A program made the position numbers and the translations under genes. Below, piece after piece: positions 1 through 7,334 of a stretch of 64,000 nt of DNA (the first letter of the stretch is position 1; each line of letters begins with the position of its first letter). Below the pieces are notes generated by a model that saw only the letters and a list, made by a program, of their open reading frames with translations, ran no database searches and was not told the DNA's origin. Source of the DNA: CAIWHR01 sp963734085 (lineage in GTDB: Bacteria > Pseudomonadota > Gammaproteobacteria > Burkholderiales > Casimicrobiaceae); contig CAVTFT010000010.1 in assembly GCA_963734085.1 (NCBI GenBank), positions 372,001 to 436,000 on the forward strand, given 5' to 3'.

Positions 1-257
1 TCGACGTCGGCTTCCGCCATCACCGCCGCCCTGACCTTGTCGACCAGACCCGAGCGCCCGTGCGTGCCCTTGTTCCACGAATCCATCGCGTCGAGCGAGG
101 CATCGTCCTGATGCACAACCCACACCGGAGCCTCGGCGACCGTATTGAGCTCGCCGTCGGTGACGACCAGCGCGACCTCGATGATGCGGTCGGAGTCGGG
201 TTTGAGTCCCGTCATTTCCATGTCGATCCAGATCAGGCGGCCGGCGTCTTGGGGCAT
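1..257 (-). CDS. orn: Oligoribonuclease (5' part; gene runs off the window)
   Basis: Orn is a 3'-to-5' exoribonuclease of the DEDD family that degrades 2-5 nt RNA fragments and linear pGpG in the cytoplasm. About 85 codons from the start are visible. The N-terminus has the Exo I motif WIDMEMTG (Asp12 and Glu14 would bind metal), followed by DRIIEVALVVTDGEL and the WVVHQDD segment typical of Orn. The start is the ATG at 257-255. The C-terminal half with Exo II and III lies beyond base 1. It is divergent from the M48 protease, with only 77 bases between the two starts, so the promoters must share that gap. Identification is secure; completeness cannot be judged. Confidence 0.93.
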   Translation of the reverse strand, partial: MPQDAGRLIWIDMEMTGLKPDSDRIIEVALVVTDGELNTVAEAPVWVVHQDDASLDAMDSWNKGTHGRSGLVDKVRAAVMAEADV

Positions 258-334
258 GGCGATTTCGCGTAGAATTGAACGCTCATTCTCGCATACCGCG
301 GACCCGCCCAAGCACACGGACGCGGGGACTGCCG

Positions 335-1585
335 ATGACTGCCGCTGCCTTTACCACGCTCTTCGCCGTCGCCCTGGCGCTGTTCCTCGCGTTGCGGCTG
401 TGGCTCGCGCGGCGACACACGATTTGCGTTGCTGCGCATCGCGGCAGCGTGCCGCCGGCTTTCGCCGAGCGCATCGGACTTGCCGCACACCAAAAGGCCG
501 CCGACTATACGATGGCGCGCACGCGCCTTTCGGTCGTCGAAACGTTGGTCGAGGTCCTGGTGCTCGTCCTGCTCACGTTCGGCGGCGGCATTGCCGCGCT
601 CGTCGCGTGGACGGGATCGCTGCCGGTCGGGGTGCTGTGGCAGGACCTTGCGCTGTTCGTCGCCTTCGCCGTCATCATGGGCGTGATCGGCCTGCCGTTT
701 TCGTACGTGCAGACGTTCGGCATCGAAGCGAAGTTCGGCTTTAACCGAACCACGCGCGCGCTTTGGCTCGCCGATCTCGCGAAAGGCGTCGCAGTGGGCG
801 CCGCGCTGGGACTGCCGCTCGCGGCGCTCGTGCTGTGGCTGATGCGCGCCGCCGGGCCGGCATGGTGGCTGTGGGTGTGGGTGGCATGGATGGCGTTCCA
901 GTTCCTCGTGCTCGCGCTCTATCCGACGGTGATCGCACCGCTGTTCAACAAGTTCTCGCCGCTGCCGCCCGGACCCGCACGCGCGATCGTCGAGGCGCTG
1001 CTCGCACGCTGCGGCTTCGAGAATCGCGGCCTCTACGTGATGGACGGCTCGCGCCGCTCGAGCCACGGCAACGCGTTCTTCACCGGATTCGGTCGTGCTA
1101 AGCGGATCGTGCTGTTCGACACGCTGCTCGCCCGGCTCGCGCCCGACGAGGTCGAAGCCGTGCTCGCGCACGAGCTCGGACATTTCCGCTTGAAGCACGT
1201 GCTGAAGCGCATGGCATGGACCGCCGCGCTTTCGCTTGCCTTCCTGGCGCTGCTCGCATGGCTCGCCGGCTCCCCGTGGTTCTATGAGGGGCTCGGCGTG
1301 CCGGCGATGCCGGGCCGGCCGGGCGTCGCGCTGCTATTGTTCTTCATCGTGCTGCCGGTGTTCACGTTCGTGTTCGGTCCCCTGTCCTCGCTCTATTCGC
1401 GCAAGCACGAATTCGAGGCCGATGCCTTCGCTGCACGCCACGCGTCCGCCGCGGCGATGGTGCGCGCGCTCGTCAAGCTCTATGAAGACAACGCGGCAAC
1501 GTTGACGCCGGACCCGCTTCATTCGGCGTTCTATGATTCGCATCCACCCGCGGCTGCGCGCATCGCACGGCTGCAGACGGCCTGA
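335..1585 (+). CDS. M48 family metallopeptidase, Ste24/CAAX protease-like
   Basis: Integral-membrane zinc protease of about 416 residues resembling Ste24 (CAAX prenyl protease 1). It has a first membrane segment right after the start, three or four further hydrophobic segments, the zinc motif HELGH at residues 279-283 and the distal EFEAD motif (Glu359) that supplies the third ligand. Bacteria lack prenylated CAAX proteins, so the likely role is membrane protein quality control; that is inference. I chose the ATG at 335 because the protein then begins directly with a membrane segment. An in-frame TTG at 275 would add 20 polar residues. The cytochrome gene follows after 19 bases, so they are probably co-transcribed. 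Confidence 0.88.
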   Translation: MTAAAFTTLFAVALALFLALRLWLARRHTICVAAHRGSVPPAFAERIGLAAHQKAADYTMARTRLSVVETLVEVLVLVLLTFGGGIAALVAWTGSLPVGVLWQDLALFVAFAVIMGVIGLPFSYVQTFGIEAKFGFNRTTRALWLADLAKGVAVGAALGLPLAALVLWLMRAAGPAWWLWVWVAWMAFQFLVLALYPTVIAPLFNKFSPLPPGPARAIVEALLARCGFENRGLYVMDGSRRSSHGNAFFTGFGRAKRIVLFDTLLARLAPDEVEAVLAHELGHFRLKHVLKRMAWTAALSLAFLALLAWLAGSPWFYEGLGVPAMPGRPGVALLLFFIVLPVFTFVFGPLSSLYSRKHEFEADAFAARHASAAAMVRALVKLYEDNAATLTPDPLHSAFYDSHPPAAARIARLQTA

Positions 1586-1604
1586 AGATCCCACGGAGGC
1601 ATTC

Positions 1605-1934
1605 ATGCCACGACTCGTTTCCCTCCTCGTCGCCACGCTGCTGCTCGCAGGCGCCGCCGCGTCGGCCCAAACCCAGCCGGCACCTTTCAAATCCGGTGAT
1701 CCGAAGGCCGGCAAGGCGCTGGTCGACCGCGATTGCGTCTCCTGCCATGCGCAGAAATTCGCGGGCGACCCCGACCAGATGTATCGCCGGCCCGAGCACC
1801 GGATCAAGACGCCGGCCCAGCTGCTCGCGCAGGTTCAGGCGTGCAACACGAACCTCGGCAAGAACTACTTCCCCGAAGAAGAGGAGCACATCGCGGCGTA
1901 CCTCAACCTCGAGTTCTACAAGTTCAAGCCATGA
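1605..1934 (+). CDS. Small periplasmic c-type cytochrome
   Basis: A 109-residue protein with a clear signal peptide (hydrophobic stretch at residues 5-20, cleavage probably after ASAQ) and one haem c motif, CVSCH, at residues 44-48. The mature part is about 88 residues, in the size range of small class I cytochromes. A downstream methionine (DQMYRR) is a possible axial ligand but I cannot prove it. The ATG at 1605 is preceded by a good ribosome site (GGAGG at 1595-1599). The stop overlaps the next start as ATGA (1931-1934), so it is translationally coupled to the dehydratase gene. Electron-transfer partner unknown. Confidence 0.85.
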   Translation: MPRLVSLLVATLLLAGAAASAQTQPAPFKSGDPKAGKALVDRDCVSCHAQKFAGDPDQMYRRPEHRIKTPAQLLAQVQACNTNLGKNYFPEEEEHIAAYLNLEFYKFKP

Positions 1935-2278
1935 CCGGTGACCGCCGTCCCGACGGAGGGCTCGCCGCCCTCGCCGCGGCGCATTGTCAAGCCGGCGCGC
2001 CGCGCGTTCCCGATGCCGAGCTCCAGATGCGACTTCCTTCCCTTCCCGGCTGGACGCAGAAAGCCGGTGCGATCGAAAAGACGTTCGCATTCGCCAACTA
2101 TCACGAGACGATGGCGTTCGTGAATGCCGTCGCGTTCATCGCGCATCGCGAAGACCACCACCCGGATCTCGGCGTCCATTACAACCGCTGCACGGTCACC
2201 TACTCGACCCATAGTGCCGGCGGGGTCACGCAGAACGACTTGATCTGCGCCGCGCGCGTGGAGAGCCTCTTCAAGTGA
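1931..2278 (+). CDS. phhB: Pterin-4a-carbinolamine dehydratase (4a-hydroxytetrahydrobiopterin dehydratase)
   Basis: PhhB/PCD dehydrates 4a-hydroxytetrahydropterin formed by aromatic amino acid hydroxylases and so recycles the pterin cofactor. The 115-residue length is typical. Family hallmarks are the segment around IEKTFAFANYHETMAFVN and the active-site histidine pair in AHREDHHPDLGVHYN. Here no phenylalanine hydroxylase is adjacent, so the protein may serve another pterin pathway, for example molybdopterin-related; that is a guess. It starts inside the stop of the cytochrome gene (ATGA) and its own stop overlaps the GTG start of rsgA (GTGA at 2275-2278), giving a tightly packed operon. Confidence 0.92.
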   Translation: MTGDRRPDGGLAALAAAHCQAGAPRVPDAELQMRLPSLPGWTQKAGAIEKTFAFANYHETMAFVNAVAFIAHREDHHPDLGVHYNRCTVTYSTHSAGGVTQNDLICAARVESLFK

Positions 2279-3210
2279 CGCGCAGCGTCCGCCGCGCGCA
2301 CGATCCCGGCGCCGCGGCGGAAGCGTTGCGAGATGGATTGGTCGCCTCTTGTCATCGCCGCCATTTCGTCGTGCGGCGCGACGACGGCGAGACGGTCGCC
2401 TGCGTGCTGAAGGGACGCAGCATGACGCTTGCCTGCGGCGACCGCGTGCGCATCGCTCCGGCGGCGGGCGGCGGGGCGATCGAAGCGGTGGCTCCGCGCA
2501 GGTCGCTCTTCTATCGCTCCGACGCGTTCAAGGAAAAGCTGATCGCCGCCAATGTCACGCAGATCGTCGGCGTTGTGGCGCCCGGCCTTTCGCTCGACCT
2601 GGAGCTCGTCGATCGCTGGAGCGTGGCCGCCGAGAGCGAGCATTGTCGCTTCGTGCTCGCGGCGAACAAGTCCGACCTGCCGGCATTCGACGCTCTCCTC
2701 GCGCGGCTCGACCTGTACGCGAGGCTCGGCTATCCCATCGTCGCGCTTTCGGCGAAACGCAGCGCAGGGCCGCTCCGCCCATGGCTCGAAGGCCAGCACA
2801 GCGTGTTGATCGGACAATCGGGAATGGGCAAGTCGACGATCCTCAACGCCGTCGCGCCGGATGCCGGGGCGAAGACGGCCGACGTTTCGGCTGCGCTCGC
2901 GACCGGCCGCCACACGACGTCGCATTCGGCGCTGCACGTGCTGCCGGGCGAACGCGGCGGCTGGATCGTCGATTCGCCGGGGATGAGTGCATTCGGCCTT
3001 GCTCACCTCGCGCCCGAGGCGATCGCGCAGGCATTCGTCGAACTGCGGCCGTTCCTCGGGCAATGCCGCTTTCGCGATTGCCGTCACGATTCTGAGCCGG
3101 GTTGCGCGGTGTCGGCGGCGGTCGCCGCGGGCGATGTGGCGCCGCATCGCGTCGCGCTGCTGCATGCGCTCGTCGCGGCCAGCACCGCGGCGCGCGCGCC
3201 AGGAAGGTAG
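2275..3210 (+). CDS. rsgA: Small-ribosomal-subunit biogenesis GTPase RsgA
   Basis: RsgA is a circularly permuted GTPase that binds the 30S subunit late in assembly and releases RbfA. The 311-residue protein shows the permuted order G4-G1-G3: NKSD near residue 131, the P-loop GQSGMGKST at 180-188 and DSPG near 231. The N-terminal OB-fold lies at about 30-85. The C-terminal zinc site is Cys264, Cys269, His271 and Cys277. The start is GTG at 2275, overlapping the upstream TGA. Proteobacterial rsgA genes are often near orn, as here, which supports the call. Confidence 0.95.
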   Translation: MTRSVRRAHDPGAAAEALRDGLVASCHRRHFVVRRDDGETVACVLKGRSMTLACGDRVRIAPAAGGGAIEAVAPRRSLFYRSDAFKEKLIAANVTQIVGVVAPGLSLDLELVDRWSVAAESEHCRFVLAANKSDLPAFDALLARLDLYARLGYPIVALSAKRSAGPLRPWLEGQHSVLIGQSGMGKSTILNAVAPDAGAKTADVSAALATGRHTTSHSALHVLPGERGGWIVDSPGMSAFGLAHLAPEAIAQAFVELRPFLGQCRFRDCRHDSEPGCAVSAAVAAGDVAPHRVALLHALVAASTAARAPGR

Positions 3211-3299
3211 AGTTACTAGCCGGCCCGCCTTCGCCTTTGCGCCTTGCGCTGCGCGTTTTCGGCGGTGCAACGTGTTCGTGTCCATAGCGTTAACAGGCC

Positions 3300-4271
3300 C
3301 TAACCTCCTCCCGGTGCCCAGTAGGCGAGCGTCAGCAACAGGATCAGGAGCAGCCAGAGCACGAGCGCGCGCCACACGAGACCGACGGCGCTCGGCAGGA
3401 AATCGGATTCCGCCGGCTCGCCCATCCCGAGCTCGGGCCGATATTCGGGTTCACCGATGGACACCGGAAGCGGGCCTCCGACGACGACGCCGAGCGCGCC
3501 GCCACCGCTCGCAAGCACGATTCCCAGATGCTCACCGCCCTCTTCCTTTGCCCAGGACTTCGCCTGGGTGCGCCAGCAATACACGGCGTCCTCGAAATCG
3601 CCGACGATCGCGAACGAAAGCGCCGTCAGGCGCACGGGGATCCAGTCGAGAAGCCACAGAAGCCTGCGCACCGGCGCACCGAAGGCTTCGCGGGCGCGCG
3701 CGATCGGCGTGCCTTCGATCCCGCGCGTGTCGAAGCGCCACTCGTCCGCTACGAGCACGCACGCGCGGTAGAGCACGGCGCCGGCGGGACCGGGCAGCGC
3801 GGTAAACCAGAACAGAACGGCAAACACCTGACGATAGGAATCGATGAGGCCGCGTTCGATCGCGAGCTTGGCCACGTCGGCGCTCGCGAGCTCCGCGCTG
3901 TCGACACCGCGCCAGCCGGCGAGCCACCGCCGTGCGCTGGCAACGTCACCGGACTTGAGCGCCGCCGCGACGCCGGAAAACGCGTGACTGAAGCGACGGA
4001 AGCCCATCAGGAGGTAGAGGAGCGCGATGTTCCACGCGAGGCCGAGCAGCGGATGGAGTGCGACGAGCGACCAGTACACGCCGGCGGCGATCGCGACCGG
4101 CGGCGCAAGCGCGAGAATCGCCGCGACGACGCCCTGCCGCCTCGTCCCGCCGTTCAACTTCTGCTCGAGGCGGCGAACGTAGATCACGAACGCGCGTTCC
4201 AGCGCACCGCGCCAGCGAAACGCACGCCATTGCTCGAGCCCCAGCGCGGCGAGTACGGCAATGAAATTCAT
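3300..4271 (-). CDS. CobD/CbiB-family membrane protein
   Basis: A 323-residue integral membrane protein with hydrophobic segments near residues 45-75, 85-95, 150-175 and at the C-terminus. The layout and sequence (for example ALPGPAGAVLYRA and LLDWIPVRLTALSFAI) match the CobD/CbiB family. True CbiB attaches aminopropanol phosphate to cobyric acid. No other cobalamin genes are nearby, and betaproteobacteria carry a paralogous clade of unknown role related to AmpE, so I would not assign B12 synthesis. The start ATG at 4271-4269 overlaps the stop of the upstream cysteine hydrolase (ATGA), indicating coupling. Confidence 0.8.
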   Translation of the reverse strand: MNFIAVLAALGLEQWRAFRWRGALERAFVIYVRRLEQKLNGGTRRQGVVAAILALAPPVAIAAGVYWSLVALHPLLGLAWNIALLYLLMGFRRFSHAFSGVAAALKSGDVASARRWLAGWRGVDSAELASADVAKLAIERGLIDSYRQVFAVLFWFTALPGPAGAVLYRACVLVADEWRFDTRGIEGTPIARAREAFGAPVRRLLWLLDWIPVRLTALSFAIVGDFEDAVYCWRTQAKSWAKEEGGEHLGIVLASGGGALGVVVGGPLPVSIGEPEYRPELGMGEPAESDFLPSAVGLVWRALVLWLLLILLLTLAYWAPGGG

Positions 4272-4813
4272 GCCCTGAGAAATTCTTTGCTTACTTCGTC
4301 GAACAAATGCGTCGCGGCCTCGCCCAGCCATTCGAACACGACCATCTCGCGGGTGACGATGCGGGCACCCTCCTGCCGCAGCCGCGCGAGCGCGATGTCG
4401 CGGTCGAAATCCCGGCGCGAACCCACGCAGTCGGCGACCACGTAGATCTCCTTGCCCTCCTCGATGAGCTCGAGCGCCGTCTGCAGCAGGCACACGTGCG
4501 CCTCGACGCCGATCACGATGACTTGTGGGCGATCGGCCCCCGGCAGCCGCGAGAGGCACTGTGCGGCGACGCCGGAAAAGTGATTTTTCGTCCCGATGGC
4601 GCCTTCGGGCAGCAGCGTGCGTATCGATTTCGCCGTGTGGCCGAGGCCCTTCGGATAGTGCTCGGAGGCGGCGACCGGCACGCCGATCTTCTGCGCGGCG
4701 CGGATCAGCCACGTCACGTTCCCGATCACGCGTTCGTGCTCGTGAATGGCGGGCAGCACCTTTTCCTGCATATCGATTACGAGCAGGACGGAACGATGGG
4801 CATCGATCAGCAC
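4268..4813 (-). CDS. Cysteine hydrolase of the isochorismatase family (YcaC-like)
   Basis: A 181-residue soluble hydrolase of the isochorismatase-like superfamily. The expected catalytic triad is visible: Asp14 in VIDMQ, Lys76 in GTKNHFS and Cys108 in GVEAHVCLLQTAL. That pattern and length fit the YcaC-like group, whose natural substrates are mostly unknown. The start is GTG at 4813 with AGGAAG about 8 bases upstream; no in-frame ATG is better placed. It lies 42 bases downstream of the acetoacetyl-CoA synthetase gene and overlaps the CobD-like gene by four bases, so these three genes probably share a transcript. Confidence 0.85.
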   Translation of the reverse strand: MLIDAHRSVLLVIDMQEKVLPAIHEHERVIGNVTWLIRAAQKIGVPVAASEHYPKGLGHTAKSIRTLLPEGAIGTKNHFSGVAAQCLSRLPGADRPQVIVIGVEAHVCLLQTALELIEEGKEIYVVADCVGSRRDFDRDIALARLRQEGARIVTREMVVFEWLGEAATHLFDEVSKEFLRA

Positions 4814-4855
4814 CGATGGCTTCCTTTCTTGATGTTTATCGGTGTGGCGCCGGAG

Positions 4856-6868
4856 TCAGGCCTTGAGCTCGTCGCGATCGCGGTATTGCTCGAGGGCTTC
4901 CGGATTGGCGAGCGCCTCGATGTTCTTCACGGGCAGACCGTGCACGACATTGCGCACCGCCAGCTCGACGATCTTGTTGCTCTTGGTACGCGGAATGTCG
5001 GTCACCTGCACGACCTTGGCCGGCACGTGGCGCGGCGTCGTATTGGCGCGGATGTGCGTGCGGATGCGGTCGATCAGCGCTTCATCGAGCGCCAACCCTT
5101 CGGCGAGCTTTACGAACAGCACGACGCGGACGTCGCCGACCTCGCCAGGCGGCCAGTCCTGGCCGATGACGAGGCTCTCGACCACTTCGGGGAGCTGCTC
5201 AACCTGCCGATAGATTTCGGCGGTGCCAATCCGCACGCCGCCCGGATTGAGCGTCGCGTCGGAGCGGCCGTAGATGATCATGCCGTCGTGCTCGGTGATC
5301 TCGACGTAGTCGCCGTGGCACCAGACGCCGGGGAAGCGGTCGAAGTACGCGGCGCGATATTTGGCGCCGCCGGGATCGTTCCAGAAGCCCACCGGCATCG
5401 ACGGAAACGGCGCGGTGCAGACGAGCTCGCCCTGCGTTTGGGTCCCGGCCGGGACCGGCCTGCCGTCGTCGTCGAAGACGTCGACCGCCATGCCGAGGCC
5501 GCGGCACTGCAGCTCGCCGCGCCACACGGGCAGTGTCGGGTTGCCGAGCGCGAAGCACGACACGATGTCGGTGCCGCCCGAGATCGACGACAGGCACAGA
5601 TCGTCCTTCACGCACTGGTAGACGTAGTCGAAGCTCTCGGGCGCAAGCGGGCTTCCGGTCGAGAACATCGTGCGCAAGTGCGGGAGCTCGTAATCCTTGC
5701 GCGGTACCGTGCAAATCTTCTTCGCGGCATCGATGTACTTGGCCGACGTGCCGAAGTGCGTCATCCGCTCGCTATCCGCGAAATCCCACAGCGCCTTGCC
5801 GCGGTTGATGAACGGCGAGCCGTCGTAAAGGAGGAGCGTCGCCCCGGTGGCGAGACCGGAGGCGAGCCAGTTCCACATCATCCAGCCGCACGTCGTGAAA
5901 TAGAACAGCCGGTCGCCCGGTTTCAGGTCGCCGTGCAGCAGGTGTTCCTTCAAATGCTGGAGCAGCGTCCCGCCGGCGCCATGGACGATGCATTTCGGCT
6001 CCCCCGTCGTCCCCGACGAGTAGAGAATGTAGAGCGGATGGTCGAACGGCAAGCGGACAAAATCGATGGGCGCCGCCGGGTGCGGCGCGAGCCAGTCGTC
6101 CCATTCGATCGCGCCGCGGATGCCCGCGAGGTCGCCCGGCGTTCCCCCCGTCGCCCGCAGGTACGGGATCACGATGACGCGCTCTACCGTCGGCAACTCC
6201 CCGACAATCTCGGCGACTTTCGGAAGGATCGGCAGCGCCTTGCCGTTGTACCAGTAGCCGTCGACAGTGAAGAGCACGCGCGGCTCGATCTGCCCGAAGC
6301 GGTCGAGCACGCCCCGCACGCCGAAATCGGGTGAGCACGACGACCAGACTGCGCCCCGGCTCGTCGCCCCGAGCATCGCAATGATCGCTTCGGGCATGTT
6401 CGGAAGATAGGCGGCGACGCGATCGCCGGCGGCGATGTTCATCGCCTTCAGCGCCGCTGCGACGCGCGACGCGCTTGCCGCGAGCTCCGCTTGCGAGATG
6501 CGCCGCTCGAGCTTGTCCTCACCGCGGAAGACGAGCGCATCGCGCGCGCCGGCGGACGCGCTCGCCGTTGGCCGCAGCAGATTTTCCGCGAAATTGAGCC
6601 GGGCGTCCGGAAACCATGTTGCGCCCGGCATCCGGTCCGGGTCGATCAGCGTGCGCGAGCCGCGCTCGCCGATGACGCCCGCGTAATCCCACATTGCGCG
6701 CCAGAATTCTTCACGCCGCTCGTTCGACCAGCGCCACAGCGCTGCGTAGTCGGGAAGCGCCGTGCCGGTCGCGGTCTCGATCCGGCGCGCGAAATCCGTG
6801 ATGTTCGCCTGCGCGATGCGCTCTGGCGAAGGCTGCCACAGCAGCGCGGAGGTCGTCGTCATTGGCAT
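4856..6868 (-). CDS. aacS: Acetoacetate-CoA ligase (acetoacetyl-CoA synthetase)
   Basis: An AMP-forming acyl-CoA synthetase of about 670 residues that activates acetoacetate to acetoacetyl-CoA, letting the cell use ketone bodies or polyhydroxybutyrate breakdown products. The ATP-binding motif YSSGTTGEPK lies near the middle, and the C-terminal hinge and lysine region ends in TKSNKIVELAVRNV. The N-terminal segment with WFPDARLNFAENLL is characteristic of AacS and separates it from acetate-CoA ligase. Start codons at 6868 and 6862 are both possible (MPMTTT); I used the outer one. The thioesterase gene ends 13 bases upstream on the same strand. Confidence 0.93.
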   Translation of the reverse strand: MPMTTTSALLWQPSPERIAQANITDFARRIETATGTALPDYAALWRWSNERREEFWRAMWDYAGVIGERGSRTLIDPDRMPGATWFPDARLNFAENLLRPTASASAGARDALVFRGEDKLERRISQAELAASASRVAAALKAMNIAAGDRVAAYLPNMPEAIIAMLGATSRGAVWSSCSPDFGVRGVLDRFGQIEPRVLFTVDGYWYNGKALPILPKVAEIVGELPTVERVIVIPYLRATGGTPGDLAGIRGAIEWDDWLAPHPAAPIDFVRLPFDHPLYILYSSGTTGEPKCIVHGAGGTLLQHLKEHLLHGDLKPGDRLFYFTTCGWMMWNWLASGLATGATLLLYDGSPFINRGKALWDFADSERMTHFGTSAKYIDAAKKICTVPRKDYELPHLRTMFSTGSPLAPESFDYVYQCVKDDLCLSSISGGTDIVSCFALGNPTLPVWRGELQCRGLGMAVDVFDDDGRPVPAGTQTQGELVCTAPFPSMPVGFWNDPGGAKYRAAYFDRFPGVWCHGDYVEITEHDGMIIYGRSDATLNPGGVRIGTAEIYRQVEQLPEVVESLVIGQDWPPGEVGDVRVVLFVKLAEGLALDEALIDRIRTHIRANTTPRHVPAKVVQVTDIPRTKSNKIVELAVRNVVHGLPVKNIEALANPEALEQYRDRDELKA

Positions 6869-6881
6869 CGCTTCGTCTCGT

Positions 6882-7334
6882 TCACGCGCGCGGTTCGCGC
6901 TCGGCAACCGCCGCCTTGCCGGCCTCGAGCGTGCGCAGCGGCGCGAGCAGGCTCTCGGGCAACGGCACCGACCGGCCGCTCGCCCGATCGACCCAGACGA
7001 TCTTCGCCGCGCCGTCGGCGTACTCCCGCCCGTTCATCCGGATTTCGTAGAAGCTCGCAACGCTCGTGCGTCCAGGTTCGCCCAGATACATCCGCACCTC
7101 GATCTCGCCCGGGTAGACAAGCGGCTCGCGAAACGTGCAGCTCGCGTTGACGATGACCGGACCGCTGCTGCGGTAGGCGCCTTCGTCCCCGAAAAGCGCG
7201 TAGACCCATTCGATGCGCGCCTGCTCCATGTAGCGGAAGTAGACGGTGTTGTTGACGTGACCGAGCATGTCCATGTCGCCCCAGCGGATCGTCTGGTGCG
7301 ACGTGTGAACGAGTAATCGCGGGCGTTGCGTCAT
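6882..7334 (-). CDS. Acyl-CoA thioesterase, YbgC/4HBT hot-dog fold
   Basis: A 150-residue hot-dog-fold protein of the 4-hydroxybenzoyl-CoA thioesterase/YbgC type. The N-terminal signature RWGDMDMLGHVNNTVYFRYM contains the catalytic Asp (GDMD) and the HVNN turn. The sequence then runs through the central helix and strands to a short polar tail. Likely role: release of CoA from short or branched acyl-CoAs. The start ATG at 7334-7332 overlaps the stop of the Fe-S oxidoreductase gene (ATGA), so the two are translationally coupled, and the aacS gene follows after 13 bases. The group looks like a fatty- or keto-acid oxidation operon. Confidence 0.9.
   Translation of the reverse strand: MTQRPRLLVHTSHQTIRWGDMDMLGHVNNTVYFRYMEQARIEWVYALFGDEGAYRSSGPVIVNASCTFREPLVYPGEIEVRMYLGEPGRTSVASFYEIRMNGREYADGAAKIVWVDRASGRSVPLPESLLAPLRTLEAGKAAVAEREPRA

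Noticed and set aside
4307..6334. A long open frame of about 675 codons on the plus strand opposite acetoacetyl-CoA synthetase.
   Set aside because: Composition is Arg/Asp/His-rich without any domain, and it is antisense to a clearly recognized gene. Such frames are common shadows in GC-rich DNA.
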